DNA from: Flavobacterium haoranii
GTDB lineage: Bacteria > Bacteroidota > Bacteroidia > Flavobacteriales > Flavobacteriaceae
NCBI RefSeq assembly: GCF_009363055.1
Contig: NZ_CP045292.1
Coordinates: 2,542,001-2,606,000, forward strand
Direction: 5' to 3'
DNA: 64,000 nucleotides
Under the pieces are notes generated by a model. That model saw nothing but the letters and a program-made list of their open reading frames with translations. It was not told the DNA's origin and ran no database searches. Below, piece after piece: positions 1 to 9,217 of this stretch (position 1 is its first letter; each line of letters begins with the position of its first letter). The translations under genes and the position numbers were made by a program.

Positions 1-71
1 ACAATTAAAAATCCGGCAAAACCTAATAGTAGGCCAAATAATAAACCGATTAAAATATCTTTTTTTTGCAT
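1..71 (-). CDS. Small membrane protein, N-terminal end only (cut by window edge)
   Basis: An open frame begins with ATG at 71 and runs off the window. The visible 23 residues start MQKKDILIG and continue as one hydrophobic, Gly/Leu-rich segment, so the product starts with a membrane segment or signal anchor. It begins 2 bases after the surE stop codon, so it is probably co-transcribed with surE. Nothing visible identifies the family. Confidence 0.5.
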   Translation of the reverse strand, partial: MQKKDILIGLLFGLLLGFAGFLI

Positions 72-73
72 AA

Positions 74-841
74 TTATAGATCCCAATTATTAATAGTTTG
101 AATCGCATGATGTGCAGTTAAATCAAATTGAACCGGGACAATAGATACAAACCCATTTTCAAGAGCAAATTCATCTGTATCTTGACCTTTATCCTGATTT
201 ACAAATTCGCCTGTAAGCCAATAGTAATCTTTTCCTTGCGGATTGGTTCTTTTATCAAATTCTTCAATCCACATTGCTTTTGCTTGTCGACAAACTTTAA
301 TTCCTTTAATTTCTCCTTTTTCCGATTTTGGAAAATTCACATTCAATACAACTCCTTCTGGAAGTCCATTTTTTAAAACTTCTAAAGCAATTTTCTTTAC
401 AAATCTTTTTATAGGGCTAAAATCGGTTTCCCAACTGTAATCTAAATGCGAAAATCCTATTGCAGGGATTCCTTCTATTCCAGCTTCTACAGCAGCACTC
501 ATAGTTCCTGAATAAATTACATTAATTGAAGAGTTTGAACCATGATTAATACCAGAAACACATAAATCGGGTTTTCGTTTTAAAATTTCATGAACCGCCA
601 TTTTTACACAATCAACTGGAGTTCCAGAACAACTGTACTCGTGTTCAATTTCTGGATCTAAATTTACTTTATCTAAATGAAGCGTGTTGTTTATGGTGAT
701 GGCATGTCCCATAGCACTTTGTGGACTATCGGGAGCAACTACAATAATGTCACCTATTTCTTTCATAATACTAATTAAAGTTCTTATACCAGGTGAAACT
801 ATACTATCGTCGTTTGTAACTAAAATTAATGGGCGTTGCAT
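74..841 (-). CDS. surE: 5'/3'-nucleotidase SurE
   Basis: SurE is a metal-dependent cytosolic phosphatase that removes phosphate from nucleoside 5'- and 3'-monophosphates. The 255-residue length is normal for the family. The metal-site residues are visible: the Asp pair D11-D12 in LVTNDDS, S42 in the PDSPQSA loop and N99 in SGINHGSN. The GTMSAAVEAG segment is also typical of the family. The gene is transcribed away from the tail-specific protease gene and is followed after 2 bases by a small membrane-protein gene. The start at 841 places the NDD motif at the usual distance from the N-terminus. No defect is seen. Confidence 0.95.
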   Translation of the reverse strand: MQRPLILVTNDDSIVSPGIRTLISIMKEIGDIIVVAPDSPQSAMGHAITINNTLHLDKVNLDPEIEHEYSCSGTPVDCVKMAVHEILKRKPDLCVSGINHGSNSSINVIYSGTMSAAVEAGIEGIPAIGFSHLDYSWETDFSPIKRFVKKIALEVLKNGLPEGVVLNVNFPKSEKGEIKGIKVCRQAKAMWIEEFDKRTNPQGKDYYWLTGEFVNQDKGQDTDEFALENGFVSIVPVQFDLTAHHAIQTINNWDL

Positions 842-985
842 TTTTTTATTTTTTTGCTAAAATAATAATTTAAAGCTAAGACTATTTCTCTTGAAGGCAT
901 ATTTATTAGGATGTTTAACAAAATTTTATCGTATCTTGCACTATCGTGGCATAGTTTTTTATGTACCTTAGTTGAAAATTTTGCA

Positions 986-3163
986 ATGAACCGAATTGTT
1001 GATTATATGAAGAGAAATTATAAAATTATTTTGCTTGTTACAGCATTATCTGCTGTGTTATGGAGTTTTATTCCTTCTAAAAAAGTTGAAGATCCAGAAA
1101 AAGATAAACTTTTAATAGAACTATTGTCTTATGTGTTAGAGAGAGGGCATTATAGTCCTGTCGCTTTTGATGATAATTTTTCTCAAAAAGTGTATAAAAA
1201 ATACATCAATGGAATTGATCCTACGAAACGTTTTTTCTATCAATCAGATATTAATGAGTTTGCTAAATATGAAAATAGTATAGATGATTTAATTAAGACT
1301 AAAGATTTAACTTTTTTTGAATTAACTAATTCTCGTTTATTACAACGTATACACGAGTCAAGAAGTATTTATGAAGAAATTTTAGATAAACCATTTGATT
1401 TTTCTAAAGATGAAGAAATTAACCTGGATTATGATAAATTGCCTTACGCTAAAAACAAAAAAGAATTAACAGATAGATGGAGAAAACAATTGAAATTTTC
1501 AGTGTTATCTTCAGTAACAGATAAACAAAAATTAGAAGAAGCAAAACATAAAAAAGATTCAACTTATACTGTAAAATCATTTGGAACAATTGAAAAAGAA
1601 GCTAGAGAAAATTCATTAAAATCTTTAGACGAATATTTTGATTTTGTTGAAAAAGAATTAGACAGAAACGACTGGTTTTCAATTTTCTTAAATTCAATCG
1701 TAGAACAGTTTGATCCGCATACATTCTATTTTTCGCCAGATGATAAAGATAAATTCGATATCAGTATGAGTGGGAAGTTTGAAGGAATTGGTGCGCGTTT
1801 ACAAAAGAAAAATGATGCAGTAGAAGTTTCGGAACTTATTTCTGGAGGACCAGCTTGGAGAGGTAAAGAATTAGAGGCAGGAGATTTAATTTTGAAAGTG
1901 GGTCAAGGTGAAGAAGAACCTCTTGATATTGCCGGAATGCGATTAGATGATGTGGTTAAAAAAATAAAAGGTCATAAAGGAACTGAAGTTCGCCTTACGG
2001 TAAAAAAAGTAGATGGAACTATTAAAATAATTTCTATAATTCGTGATGAAGTAGAAACAGAAGAAACTTTTGCAAAATCATCAACAGTAGAAAAAGATGG
2101 TAAAAAATTCGGAATCATTTATTTACCTAAATTCTACATCAGTTTCGAAAATAAAGATAATAGAGATGCTTACAAAGATGTAGCTCTAGAAATTGAAAGA
2201 CTTAAAAAAGAAGGAATTCAAGGTTTAATTATCGATTTAAGAGGAAACGGCGGCGGTTCATTAGAAACTGTTGTAAACATGACAGGTTTGTTCATAGAGC
2301 AAGGTCCAGTTGTGCAAATTAAATCTTCAGGTAGAAAACAAGAAGTACTTTATGATAAAGATGCATCGGTACAATGGGACGGTCCATTAGTAGTAATGGT
2401 GGATAATTTCTCAGCTTCGGCTTCTGAAATTTTTGCGGCAGCAATTCAAGATTATAAAAGAGGAATCGTAATTGGTAGCAAACACACTTACGGAAAGGGA
2501 ACAGTTCAAAATGTTATCGATTTAAATCAGTTTATCAGAAGTAGCGACTTTGGCGATTTAGGAGCTTTAAAAACAACTACTCAAAAATTCTATAGAATTA
2601 ATGGTGGTTCTACTCAAAGAGAAGGAGTTTTAAGTGATATCGTTTTACCAGATAGATTTAGTTACCTTGATATGGGAGAAAGAGATGAAGTAAACGCTTT
2701 GCCTTGGGATAAAATTTCACCAGCAGAATACCAACCGGTTTTTGCAGGTTACGAATCAGTAATTAATAAAAGTAAAGAGCGTGTAGCAAACAATGATCAA
2801 TTCAAATTGATTGATGAAAATGCAAAATGGATTTTTGAAAGAAAAGATGTAAATGATTTTAGTTTAAATCTTAAGAAATTCAAACATGAATTAGATGAAG
2901 CAGATTTAAAATTGAAACAATTTAAAGCAATAACAGATTACAAAAACAATTTAGATTTTAAATCGTTACCTTATGAAGAAATGATTTTTGAAAAAGATAC
3001 CATCCTAAAAGAAAAAAGAGTTCGTTGGCATGAAGAAATGCAAAAAGACGTTTACATGGATGAAGCTCTTAACGTTTTAGATGATTTAAATGTTTTATAT
3101 TCTAGTCAAAAAATGGTGTTGACTAAAAAGAAAAAAGATAATAAACTAGAAAGAGTAGATTAA
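986..3163 (+). CDS. prc: Tail-specific (carboxy-terminal processing) peptidase, S41 family
   Basis: A periplasmic serine protease that degrades or processes proteins from the C-terminus. From the ATG at 986 it is 725 residues long. A membrane or signal segment comes first (MKRNYKIILL onward), followed by the helical N-terminal region of Prc-type proteases, a PDZ domain around residues 225-320, and the S41 catalytic domain with the Ser region FSASASEIF and the Lys in TYGKGTVQ. The C-terminal helical extension ends in a Lys/Asp-rich tail. The frame stays open back to an ATG at 911, but the residues before 986 look unlike a signal peptide; ATG 1007 is another possible start. The gene diverges from surE and converges with the hydrolase gene. 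Confidence 0.9.
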   Translation: MNRIVDYMKRNYKIILLVTALSAVLWSFIPSKKVEDPEKDKLLIELLSYVLERGHYSPVAFDDNFSQKVYKKYINGIDPTKRFFYQSDINEFAKYENSIDDLIKTKDLTFFELTNSRLLQRIHESRSIYEEILDKPFDFSKDEEINLDYDKLPYAKNKKELTDRWRKQLKFSVLSSVTDKQKLEEAKHKKDSTYTVKSFGTIEKEARENSLKSLDEYFDFVEKELDRNDWFSIFLNSIVEQFDPHTFYFSPDDKDKFDISMSGKFEGIGARLQKKNDAVEVSELISGGPAWRGKELEAGDLILKVGQGEEEPLDIAGMRLDDVVKKIKGHKGTEVRLTVKKVDGTIKIISIIRDEVETEETFAKSSTVEKDGKKFGIIYLPKFYISFENKDNRDAYKDVALEIERLKKEGIQGLIIDLRGNGGGSLETVVNMTGLFIEQGPVVQIKSSGRKQEVLYDKDASVQWDGPLVVMVDNFSASASEIFAAAIQDYKRGIVIGSKHTYGKGTVQNVIDLNQFIRSSDFGDLGALKTTTQKFYRINGGSTQREGVLSDIVLPDRFSYLDMGERDEVNALPWDKISPAEYQPVFAGYESVINKSKERVANNDQFKLIDENAKWIFERKDVNDFSLNLKKFKHELDEADLKLKQFKAITDYKNNLDFKSLPYEEMIFEKDTILKEKRVRWHEEMQKDVYMDEALNVLDDLNVLYSSQKMVLTKKKKDNKLERVD

Positions 3164-3211
3164 TTTTTGCTTTTAAATTTGAGGTAGAAAAAGTTTTCTC
3201 AATTAAATTTC

Positions 3212-3991
3212 CTAAAGGAATTTTTTGAAAATTTTTTCTACTTCTTTTTTGTTTTCTAAATGGCTCATGTGACCATCTTCTAATGTTTCTAATTGAACAT
3301 TGGTTCCTTCAATTTGTAAAACACTTTCCTCAAAATTTAAAACAGGATCTTTTTTGCCTAAAATAAGTAATTTCGGGTAATCGGTAGTGTGTAATAAAAC
3401 TTCCCTGTCTTTTCTAACTTTCATGCCTTCTTGAGCCGCAACGATTCCTTGTAAAGGCGTGTTTAAAGCTTCATTTTTTGCCCACTCAATTTCAGTAATA
3501 AGCGTATCTCTATTGGCTTCGCTAAATAAATTTGCAATCGACATGCTAATAGCAGCTTGATAATTCTTTTTAACCGCTCTTATAGCTCTATTACGGTTTG
3601 CTTTTCTTTCTGGTGAATCTTCTTTGCTTGTAGAGTTTAATAAAATTAAACCTTTTATCATTTCGGGATACAATTCAGCAAATGCAAGCGAAACATAACC
3701 ACCCATAGAGTGTCCTGCTAAAACAATTCTTTTTAAGTGTAAATGTTTTACAACTTCATGAACAGCATCTGCCATTTCTTCCATAGTGTGAACATAACCT
3801 AAACATTCTGTTTTTCCATGACCTAATAAATCAATACAAATTACGCGATAGTTTTTTACTAATTCAGGTTGAAGATATTGCCACATGTTGCTGTTTTCTA
3901 AAAAGCCATGAAGTAAAACAATAGCAGTTCCTTTTCCTTCATCAGAAAAATTGATTGAGGTGTTTTTGTATGTGATTTGTTGGTAAGTCAT
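3212..3991 (-). CDS. Alpha/beta hydrolase
   Basis: A soluble alpha/beta-fold hydrolase of 259 residues with no signal peptide. The oxyanion-hole motif is LLHGF near residue 27, the nucleophile elbow is AGHSMGG with S95 as the catalytic Ser, the acid is the Asp in LGKKDPVL and the general base is the His in EDGHMSHLE. Substrate cannot be read from the sequence; relatives are annotated as esterases, peroxidases or MenH-like enzymes. A TACTTTTG box ends only 4 bases before the start codon, so the mRNA may be leaderless. It is a single gene, convergent with the protease gene and downstream of pepP with a terminator between them. Confidence 0.85.
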   Translation of the reverse strand: MTYQQITYKNTSINFSDEGKGTAIVLLHGFLENSNMWQYLQPELVKNYRVICIDLLGHGKTECLGYVHTMEEMADAVHEVVKHLHLKRIVLAGHSMGGYVSLAFAELYPEMIKGLILLNSTSKEDSPERKANRNRAIRAVKKNYQAAISMSIANLFSEANRDTLITEIEWAKNEALNTPLQGIVAAQEGMKVRKDREVLLHTTDYPKLLILGKKDPVLNFEESVLQIEGTNVQLETLEDGHMSHLENKKEVEKIFKKFL

Positions 3992-3995
3992 AATG

Positions 3996-4003
3996 CAAAA
4001 GTA
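3996..4003 (-). promoter_or_regulatory. -7 promoter box of the hydrolase gene
   Basis: Minus-strand TACTTTTG matches the Bacteroidota -7 consensus TAnnTTTG. It lies 4 bases before the ATG at 3991, which suggests a very short or absent leader. No clear -33 TTG is seen. Confidence 0.5.
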
Positions 4004-4012
4004 ATTATTCTA

Positions 4013-4042
4013 AATAAAAAACGGTTCACTTTCGTAAACCGT
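4013..4042 (-). terminator. Terminator after aminopeptidase P gene
   Basis: On the minus strand ACGGTT (4042-4037) pairs with AACCGT (4026-4021) around a 10-base loop and is followed by a T-tract. It lies just downstream of the pepP stop. Confidence 0.7.
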
Positions 4043-4075
4043 CTTTTCTCTTTCTTCTTGAATATTTATCTCTAA

Positions 4076-5367
4076 TTAAGCATTCATAATCGATTCAATT
4101 TCTTCAACTGTGATCGGAATGTTTTTCATTAAGTTAAATGGTTCTCCAGAAGGTTGAATTACTACATCATCTTCAATTCTAATTCCAAATTTTTCTTCTG
4201 GAATATAAATTCCTGGTTCAACAGTAAACACCATATTAGCTTCCATTGGTAAATGCAATAATCCATAATCATGCGTGTCTAATCCCATATGGTGAGATGT
4301 TCCATGCATGAAATATTTTTATAAGCTGGCCAATCTGGATTTTCATTTTGAACATCTGCTTTGTCAATTAAGCCCAAACCTAATAATTCAGAAGTCATAA
4401 TTTTACCTACTTCAACATGGTATTGTTTCCAATAATTTCCAGGAACTAACATTTTTGTTGCTTCATCTTTTACTCTTAAAACTGCATTGTAAACCGCTTT
4501 TTGTCTATCTGTAAAACGACCCGAAACTGGAATGGTTCTTGTCATGTCACTTGAGTAATTTGCATATTCTGCACCAACATCTAGTAATAATAAATCTCCA
4601 GCTTTACATTCTTGATTGTTTTCAATGTAGTGCAAAACATTAGCATTATTTCCAGAAGCAATAATTGGTGTGTAAGCAAATCCTTTTGAACGATTTCTTA
4701 AAAATTCATGAGAAAATTCTGCTTCAATTTCATATTCCATTACTCCAGGTTTTACAAAATTTAAAATTCTGCGAAAACCTTTTTCAGTAATATTACAAGC
4801 TTGTTGAATTAAATCAAGTTCTTCTGGCTCTTTAACAGAACGTAATTTTTGAAGAATTGGATTCGATTTTTCAACTTTATGAGCAGGATAATTTTCTTTC
4901 CACCATTTTACAAAACGAGCTTCACGAGTTTCAGTATCAATCGAAGCTCTGTAATGTTCGTTAGTATTAATATAGATGGTATCAGCATAAGCCATTACTT
5001 CTTTTAAAGTCTTGTGGAAATCTTGTAACCAAATTACTGTTTTGATACCACTTACTTCAAAAGCACGTTCTTTAGTTAATTTTTCTCCTTCCCAAACTGC
5101 AATATGTTCGTTCGTTTCTCTTAAAAATAAAATTTCTTTTAAGTGTTCATACGGTGCATCAGGAAACAATAATAAAATACTTTCTTCTTGATCAGCTCCA
5201 CTTAAATAGAAAATATCACGATGTTGCGCAAATGGTAAAGTACTATCGGCACTAACAGGGTAAATATCGTTAGAATTAAAAACGGCAACGCTATTAGGTT
5301 TCATTTGAGCCGTGAACTTTTTTCTATTTTTAACGAATAAATCACGGTTTATTTGATGATATTTCAT
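4076..5367 (-). pseudogene. pepP: Xaa-Pro aminopeptidase (aminopeptidase P), frame broken by one base
   Basis: Aminopeptidase P removes an N-terminal residue that precedes proline, using two metal ions. The N-terminal domain and most of the pita-bread catalytic domain lie in one frame (5367 to about 4320), with metal ligands in LLLDVGAEY and SSDMTRT. The last 77 residues, with HGTSHHMGLDTHD, FTVEPGIY and IRIEDDVVI, lie in another frame. One extra A in the minus-strand A5 run (4316-4320) joins them as PAYKKYFMHGTSHH and gives 430 residues, the family length. The start is the ATG at 5367, just inside a -7 box. The frame is broken as read, but a homopolymer miscall is more likely than a real lesion because every catalytic residue is conserved on both sides. 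Confidence 0.85.
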
Positions 5368-5388
5368 TGTTTTGAATTTTTTGCGTTC

Positions 5389-5396
5389 CAAATTTA
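5389..5396 (-). promoter_or_regulatory. -7 promoter box of pepP
   Basis: Minus-strand TAAATTTG matches TAnnTTTG and lies 21 bases before the ATG at 5367. It argues against the upstream in-frame TTG at 5391 being the start. Confidence 0.5.
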
Positions 5397-5482
5397 AAAA
5401 GAATGTATCGAAAAGCTGTTAAAGGAAATTAAAAATTTGAATTAAAATCAAGATTTGATTAATTTGGTAAAAATTTCAATTG

Positions 5483-8068
5483 ATGAAAAAACTGTTTTCT
5501 TTCGTTATCCTTTTTGTAACATTTTTAATAAATAGTCAAATTATTGATGTTTCCGATGTAAAGTTTCAAAATATTGGTCCAACAATTATGAGTGGGCGAG
5601 TAGTAGATTTAGCGGTTAATCCCGATAATCCTGCTGAATTTTATGTGGCCTATGCTTCGGGCGGACTTTGGTATACTAATAATAACGGAACAAGTTTTCA
5701 ACCAGTTATGGATAGTGCTCCAACCTTAAATTGTGGTTCAGTAATAGTAAATTGGAAAACTAATGAAATTTGGATAGGTACAGGCGAAGTTAATGCTTCG
5801 CGCTCTTCATATGCCGGAATTGGTTTGCTAAAATCATCAGATAAAGGTAAAACATGGCAAAATTTAGGGTTGCAAGATTCGCACCATATTTCAAGAGTTT
5901 GGGTAAACCCAATCAATTCTAATGAAATTGTTGCTGCTGCTTTAGGTCATTTATATACTAAAAATGAAGGGAGAGGAATTTTTAAAACTATCGATGGTGG
6001 AAAAACTTGGAATAAAACGCTTTTTATAAGCAATAAAACAGGAATTATAGATTTGCAAGTTGTTCCTGATAATCCTAAAATTATGTTTGCAACTTCTTGG
6101 GAAAAGGATAGAAAAGCTTGGAATTTCAAAGGAAATGGAAAAGAATCAGCGATTTATAAAAGTGAAGACGGAGGAGAAAATTGGACCTTGATTTCAACTG
6201 AAAATTCAGGATTTCCTAATAATGAAGGTGTAGGTCGTATAGGATTAGCTGTTGTAAACGAAAAAATAATCTATGCTGTTTTAGATAATCAAAACAACCG
6301 ACCAAATGCAAGTAAAGAGAAGCCAAAAGATGCTAATGCAGCACTTTTTGAAACGGAAGTAATAGGTTGCGAATTATATAAATCTATAGATGGTGGAAAA
6401 TCTTGGAACAAAACTCATCAAGACTTCATAGATGATATGTATTATTCTTATGGATATTATTTTGCAAATATATCAGTCAATCCTAATGATGAAAATCAAA
6501 TTTATGTAGGTGGTGTTCCCTTGTTAAATTCAACAGATGGAGGAAGATCTTTTGAGATGATTAGTAAGGAAAATGTTCATGCAGATCATCATGTAACTTG
6601 GGTTAATCCTAAAAATCCTAATCATATTATTAATGGTAATGATGGAGGAGTAAATATCACATACGACAATGGTAAACATTGGATAAAATGTAATAATGAA
6701 GCAGTCGGGCAATTGTATGCAGTTCAAGTAGACAATCAAGAGCCTTACAATGTTTATGGAGGTTTACAAGATAATGGTGTTTGGATGGGGCCAAATAATT
6801 TCGAACAAAATGTCGCTTGGCATCAAGATGGAAAATATCCATATCAAGAATTAATTGGTGGAGATGGAATGCAAATTCAGATAGATAATAGAAATTCAAA
6901 TATAATTTACACTGGATTTCAGTTTGGAAATTATTTTAGAATTGATCGAGAAACTAATGATTTAAAGAAAATTACTCCTAAATTACCTAAAGACTCAAAA
7001 GAAGAACCATTTCGATTCAATTGGCAAACACCTATTTTGTTGTCGAGTCATAATCAAGATATCTTGTATTTAGGTTCTAATTTTCTACATCGTTCAATGG
7101 ATAAAGGAGAAACTTGGGAAAAAATTTCTGAAGATTTAACCAATGGAAAAGTGGAAGGTAATGTTACTTTTGGTAGCATCACAACTATTTCGGAAAGTCC
7201 ATTGAAGTTTGGGTTAATTTATGCCGGAACTGATGATGGAAATGTTCATGTCACTAAAAATGGAGGAGCAACTTGGGAGAAAATTAATGCAAATCTTCCT
7301 AAAAGTTTATGGGTTTCAAGAGTTGTAGCATCCAATCATAAAAAAGAACGCGTTTATGTAACACTTAATGGTTATAGAAATGACGATTTTAAAAGCTATG
7401 TATACGTTTCGGAAAATTTTGGTATAACTTGGAAACTGATTTCAAAAGGATTAGATGCTGCAGTAAACGTGATTTATGAAGATAATTTTAATGAAAATTT
7501 ACTTTATGTAGGAACTGATAATTCTTTGTTTGTAACTTTGAATAGAGGTGATGATTGGTTCGATTTTTCTCAAGAAATGCCAAATGTTCCTATTCATGAT
7601 ATTAAATTACAAATTCAATCAAAAGAATTAGTTGTAGGAACTCACGGACGCTCTATTTATAAAGTTGATGTTTCTAAATTAGAAAGTTTGAATACAGAAA
7701 ATTTAGAAAAAACTTTGTTTTTGTTTAAGATTGATGATATAAAATCATCAAAACATTGGGGGAATAAAAATTATAGTTGGGAAGATTTTTTTGAACCAAG
7801 TGTTAACGTTTGGATATTTAGTAATATTGAGAAACAGTCTAAGTTTGAAATTTTAGATAGTAATAATAAAGTGCTTTTTTCGGAAAATGTTCTACTAAAA
7901 AAAGGGCTTAATAGTGTAGCATACAATTTGACATATTCTAATAAAAACTTAGTTAAAAATCATAAGCTAGTAAAAGCCAAAAACGGAAAATTTTATTTAG
8001 TTCCAGGAAATTATAAATTTAAAATTGAAGCTGAAAAAATAGATTTTGAAATTACAAAGTCAAAATAA
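5483..8068 (+). CDS. Exported beta-propeller protein with BNR/VPS10-like repeats
   Basis: An 861-residue exported protein. A signal peptide (MKKLFSFVILFVTFLINSQ) is followed by many repeats of the sialidase/BNR type, seen as S.DGGKTW, SEDGGENW, SIDGGKSW, STDGGRSF, KNGGATW and NFGITW, which form one or two beta-propellers like those of sortilin/VPS10 proteins. No sialidase Arg triad can be assigned, so it is more likely a binding or scaffold protein than an enzyme; databases often label such proteins glycosyl hydrolase. The C-terminal 120 residues look like a beta-sandwich. No T9SS sorting tail is visible. The ATG at 5483 is chosen over an overlapping TTG at 5480. It stands alone upstream of the sdh operon. 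Confidence 0.8.
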   Translation: MKKLFSFVILFVTFLINSQIIDVSDVKFQNIGPTIMSGRVVDLAVNPDNPAEFYVAYASGGLWYTNNNGTSFQPVMDSAPTLNCGSVIVNWKTNEIWIGTGEVNASRSSYAGIGLLKSSDKGKTWQNLGLQDSHHISRVWVNPINSNEIVAAALGHLYTKNEGRGIFKTIDGGKTWNKTLFISNKTGIIDLQVVPDNPKIMFATSWEKDRKAWNFKGNGKESAIYKSEDGGENWTLISTENSGFPNNEGVGRIGLAVVNEKIIYAVLDNQNNRPNASKEKPKDANAALFETEVIGCELYKSIDGGKSWNKTHQDFIDDMYYSYGYYFANISVNPNDENQIYVGGVPLLNSTDGGRSFEMISKENVHADHHVTWVNPKNPNHIINGNDGGVNITYDNGKHWIKCNNEAVGQLYAVQVDNQEPYNVYGGLQDNGVWMGPNNFEQNVAWHQDGKYPYQELIGGDGMQIQIDNRNSNIIYTGFQFGNYFRIDRETNDLKKITPKLPKDSKEEPFRFNWQTPILLSSHNQDILYLGSNFLHRSMDKGETWEKISEDLTNGKVEGNVTFGSITTISESPLKFGLIYAGTDDGNVHVTKNGGATWEKINANLPKSLWVSRVVASNHKKERVYVTLNGYRNDDFKSYVYVSENFGITWKLISKGLDAAVNVIYEDNFNENLLYVGTDNSLFVTLNRGDDWFDFSQEMPNVPIHDIKLQIQSKELVVGTHGRSIYKVDVSKLESLNTENLEKTLFLFKIDDIKSSKHWGNKNYSWEDFFEPSVNVWIFSNIEKQSKFEILDSNNKVLFSENVLLKKGLNSVAYNLTYSNKNLVKNHKLVKAKNGKFYLVPGNYKFKIEAEKIDFEITKSK

Positions 8069-8260
8069 AAAGTTAACTAAATTGGTTTTAGAAAAGTTTC
8101 CTAAATTCTATTTTAAACTTTAATTATTTGCCGAATAATCAAGAAATTTAAAACTTAAAATTTGCTAAATATGTATATATGATTTTGTAATACTTTGTAA
8201 TCGATTGATTTTATTTGGGTTAAACACATTTTAAATTCATTATAAATTAGAGCTAAAAGG

Positions 8261-8291
8261 TTGTAGTGTAAATGAAATAACCTTATTTTTG
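8261..8291 (+). promoter_or_regulatory. Promoter of the sdhCAB operon
   Basis: A TTG at 8261-8263 and TATTTTTG at 8284-8291 are separated by 20 bases, matching the Bacteroidota -33/-7 sigma-ABfr-type promoter. Transcription would start near 8298, leaving a leader of about 30 bases before sdhC. The rest of the 258-base gap 8069-8326 is A+T-rich with no gene. Confidence 0.75.
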
Positions 8292-8326
8292 TTTGATTTT
8301 AATAAAACTATCACATCAAATAAATT

Positions 8327-9202
8327 ATGGCAAAATCAGCGCTTTTAAAGTCATCTATTGCAAAAAAATACTGGATGGCTCTTACAGGTTTATTTTTATG
8401 CTTGTTTTTGGTAGGTCACTTACTAGGTAATTTACAATTATTAATGCCAAATGCTCATCAGAAATTTAATGAGTATGCATTATTTATGACCACAAATCCT
8501 GCAGTAAAAATTCTTTCTTACGTTACGTACATTTCAATTTTGTTTCACGCTGTTGACGGATTTTTGTTAACATTACAAAACAAAAAAGCGAGACCAATAG
8601 CTTATGCTAAAACAAATCCAGGTGCAAACAGCGGATTTGCTTCTAGAAACATGGCAATTTTAGGAACATTAATTTTAGTGTTCATTGTTACGCACATGGT
8701 CAATTTTTGGGCTAAAATGCATTTTGACAAGAAAATGCCATTAATGACTACTTCAATAACATTGCCAGGTCAACCGCAACCAAAAGATTTTTATGTTGGA
8801 ACTCAAGTTGGTCAATATTATATGGTTGAGCAAGTTTTAGCTGATGGAGAAAAGGATGATGCAACAAATCCTATGATGAAAAAGCCAATGAAACTTATTG
8901 GTACCGATATGTATAATGCAAATGCTAATGTAAAAGTGGGTTCAGTTTATAAAGATTTATATAAAGTAACAGTTGATTTCTTTAAAGATCCAAAAATTGG
9001 AATCTTTGCAACTTTAGGGTATGTGTTAGCAATGTTTGTTTTAGCATTCCACTTATGGCATGGTTTCCAAAGTGCATTTCAATCATTAGGAGTAAATAAT
9101 AAATTTACACCAACAATTAAATTAGTTGGTAAGGTTTTCGCAGTAGTAGTGCCACTATTATTCGCAATTATTCCTCTTTATATTCATTTTGTTTTAAAAT
9201 AA
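8327..9202 (+). CDS. sdhC: Succinate dehydrogenase cytochrome b subunit
   Basis: Membrane anchor subunit of the succinate:quinone oxidoreductase (complex II) of the b558 type, which binds heme b and quinone. Five hydrophobic segments are visible, with candidate heme-ligand histidines in GHLLGN, LFHAVDG, VTHMVNF and FHLWHGFQS. At 291 residues it is longer than the roughly 220-230 I expect for Bacteroidota SdhC: about 65 hydrophilic residues (near 145-210, including GQPQPKDFYVG and YYMVEQV) are inserted in the loop before the fourth membrane segment. It is the first gene of sdhCAB, 15 bases before sdhA, behind a strong promoter. Confidence 0.92.
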   Translation: MAKSALLKSSIAKKYWMALTGLFLCLFLVGHLLGNLQLLMPNAHQKFNEYALFMTTNPAVKILSYVTYISILFHAVDGFLLTLQNKKARPIAYAKTNPGANSGFASRNMAILGTLILVFIVTHMVNFWAKMHFDKKMPLMTTSITLPGQPQPKDFYVGTQVGQYYMVEQVLADGEKDDATNPMMKKPMKLIGTDMYNANANVKVGSVYKDLYKVTVDFFKDPKIGIFATLGYVLAMFVLAFHLWHGFQSAFQSLGVNNKFTPTIKLVGKVFAVVVPLLFAIIPLYIHFVLK

Positions 9203-9217
9203 TCAATACTTACAATC

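Noticed and set aside
128..440. Open frames on the plus strand over surE
   Set aside because: Low-complexity, Phe/Ser-rich translations opposite a clear surE gene; antisense shadows.
8069..8326. Small gene or riboswitch before sdhC
   Set aside because: No open frame with coding character and no recognisable riboswitch fold; only a promoter can be supported.
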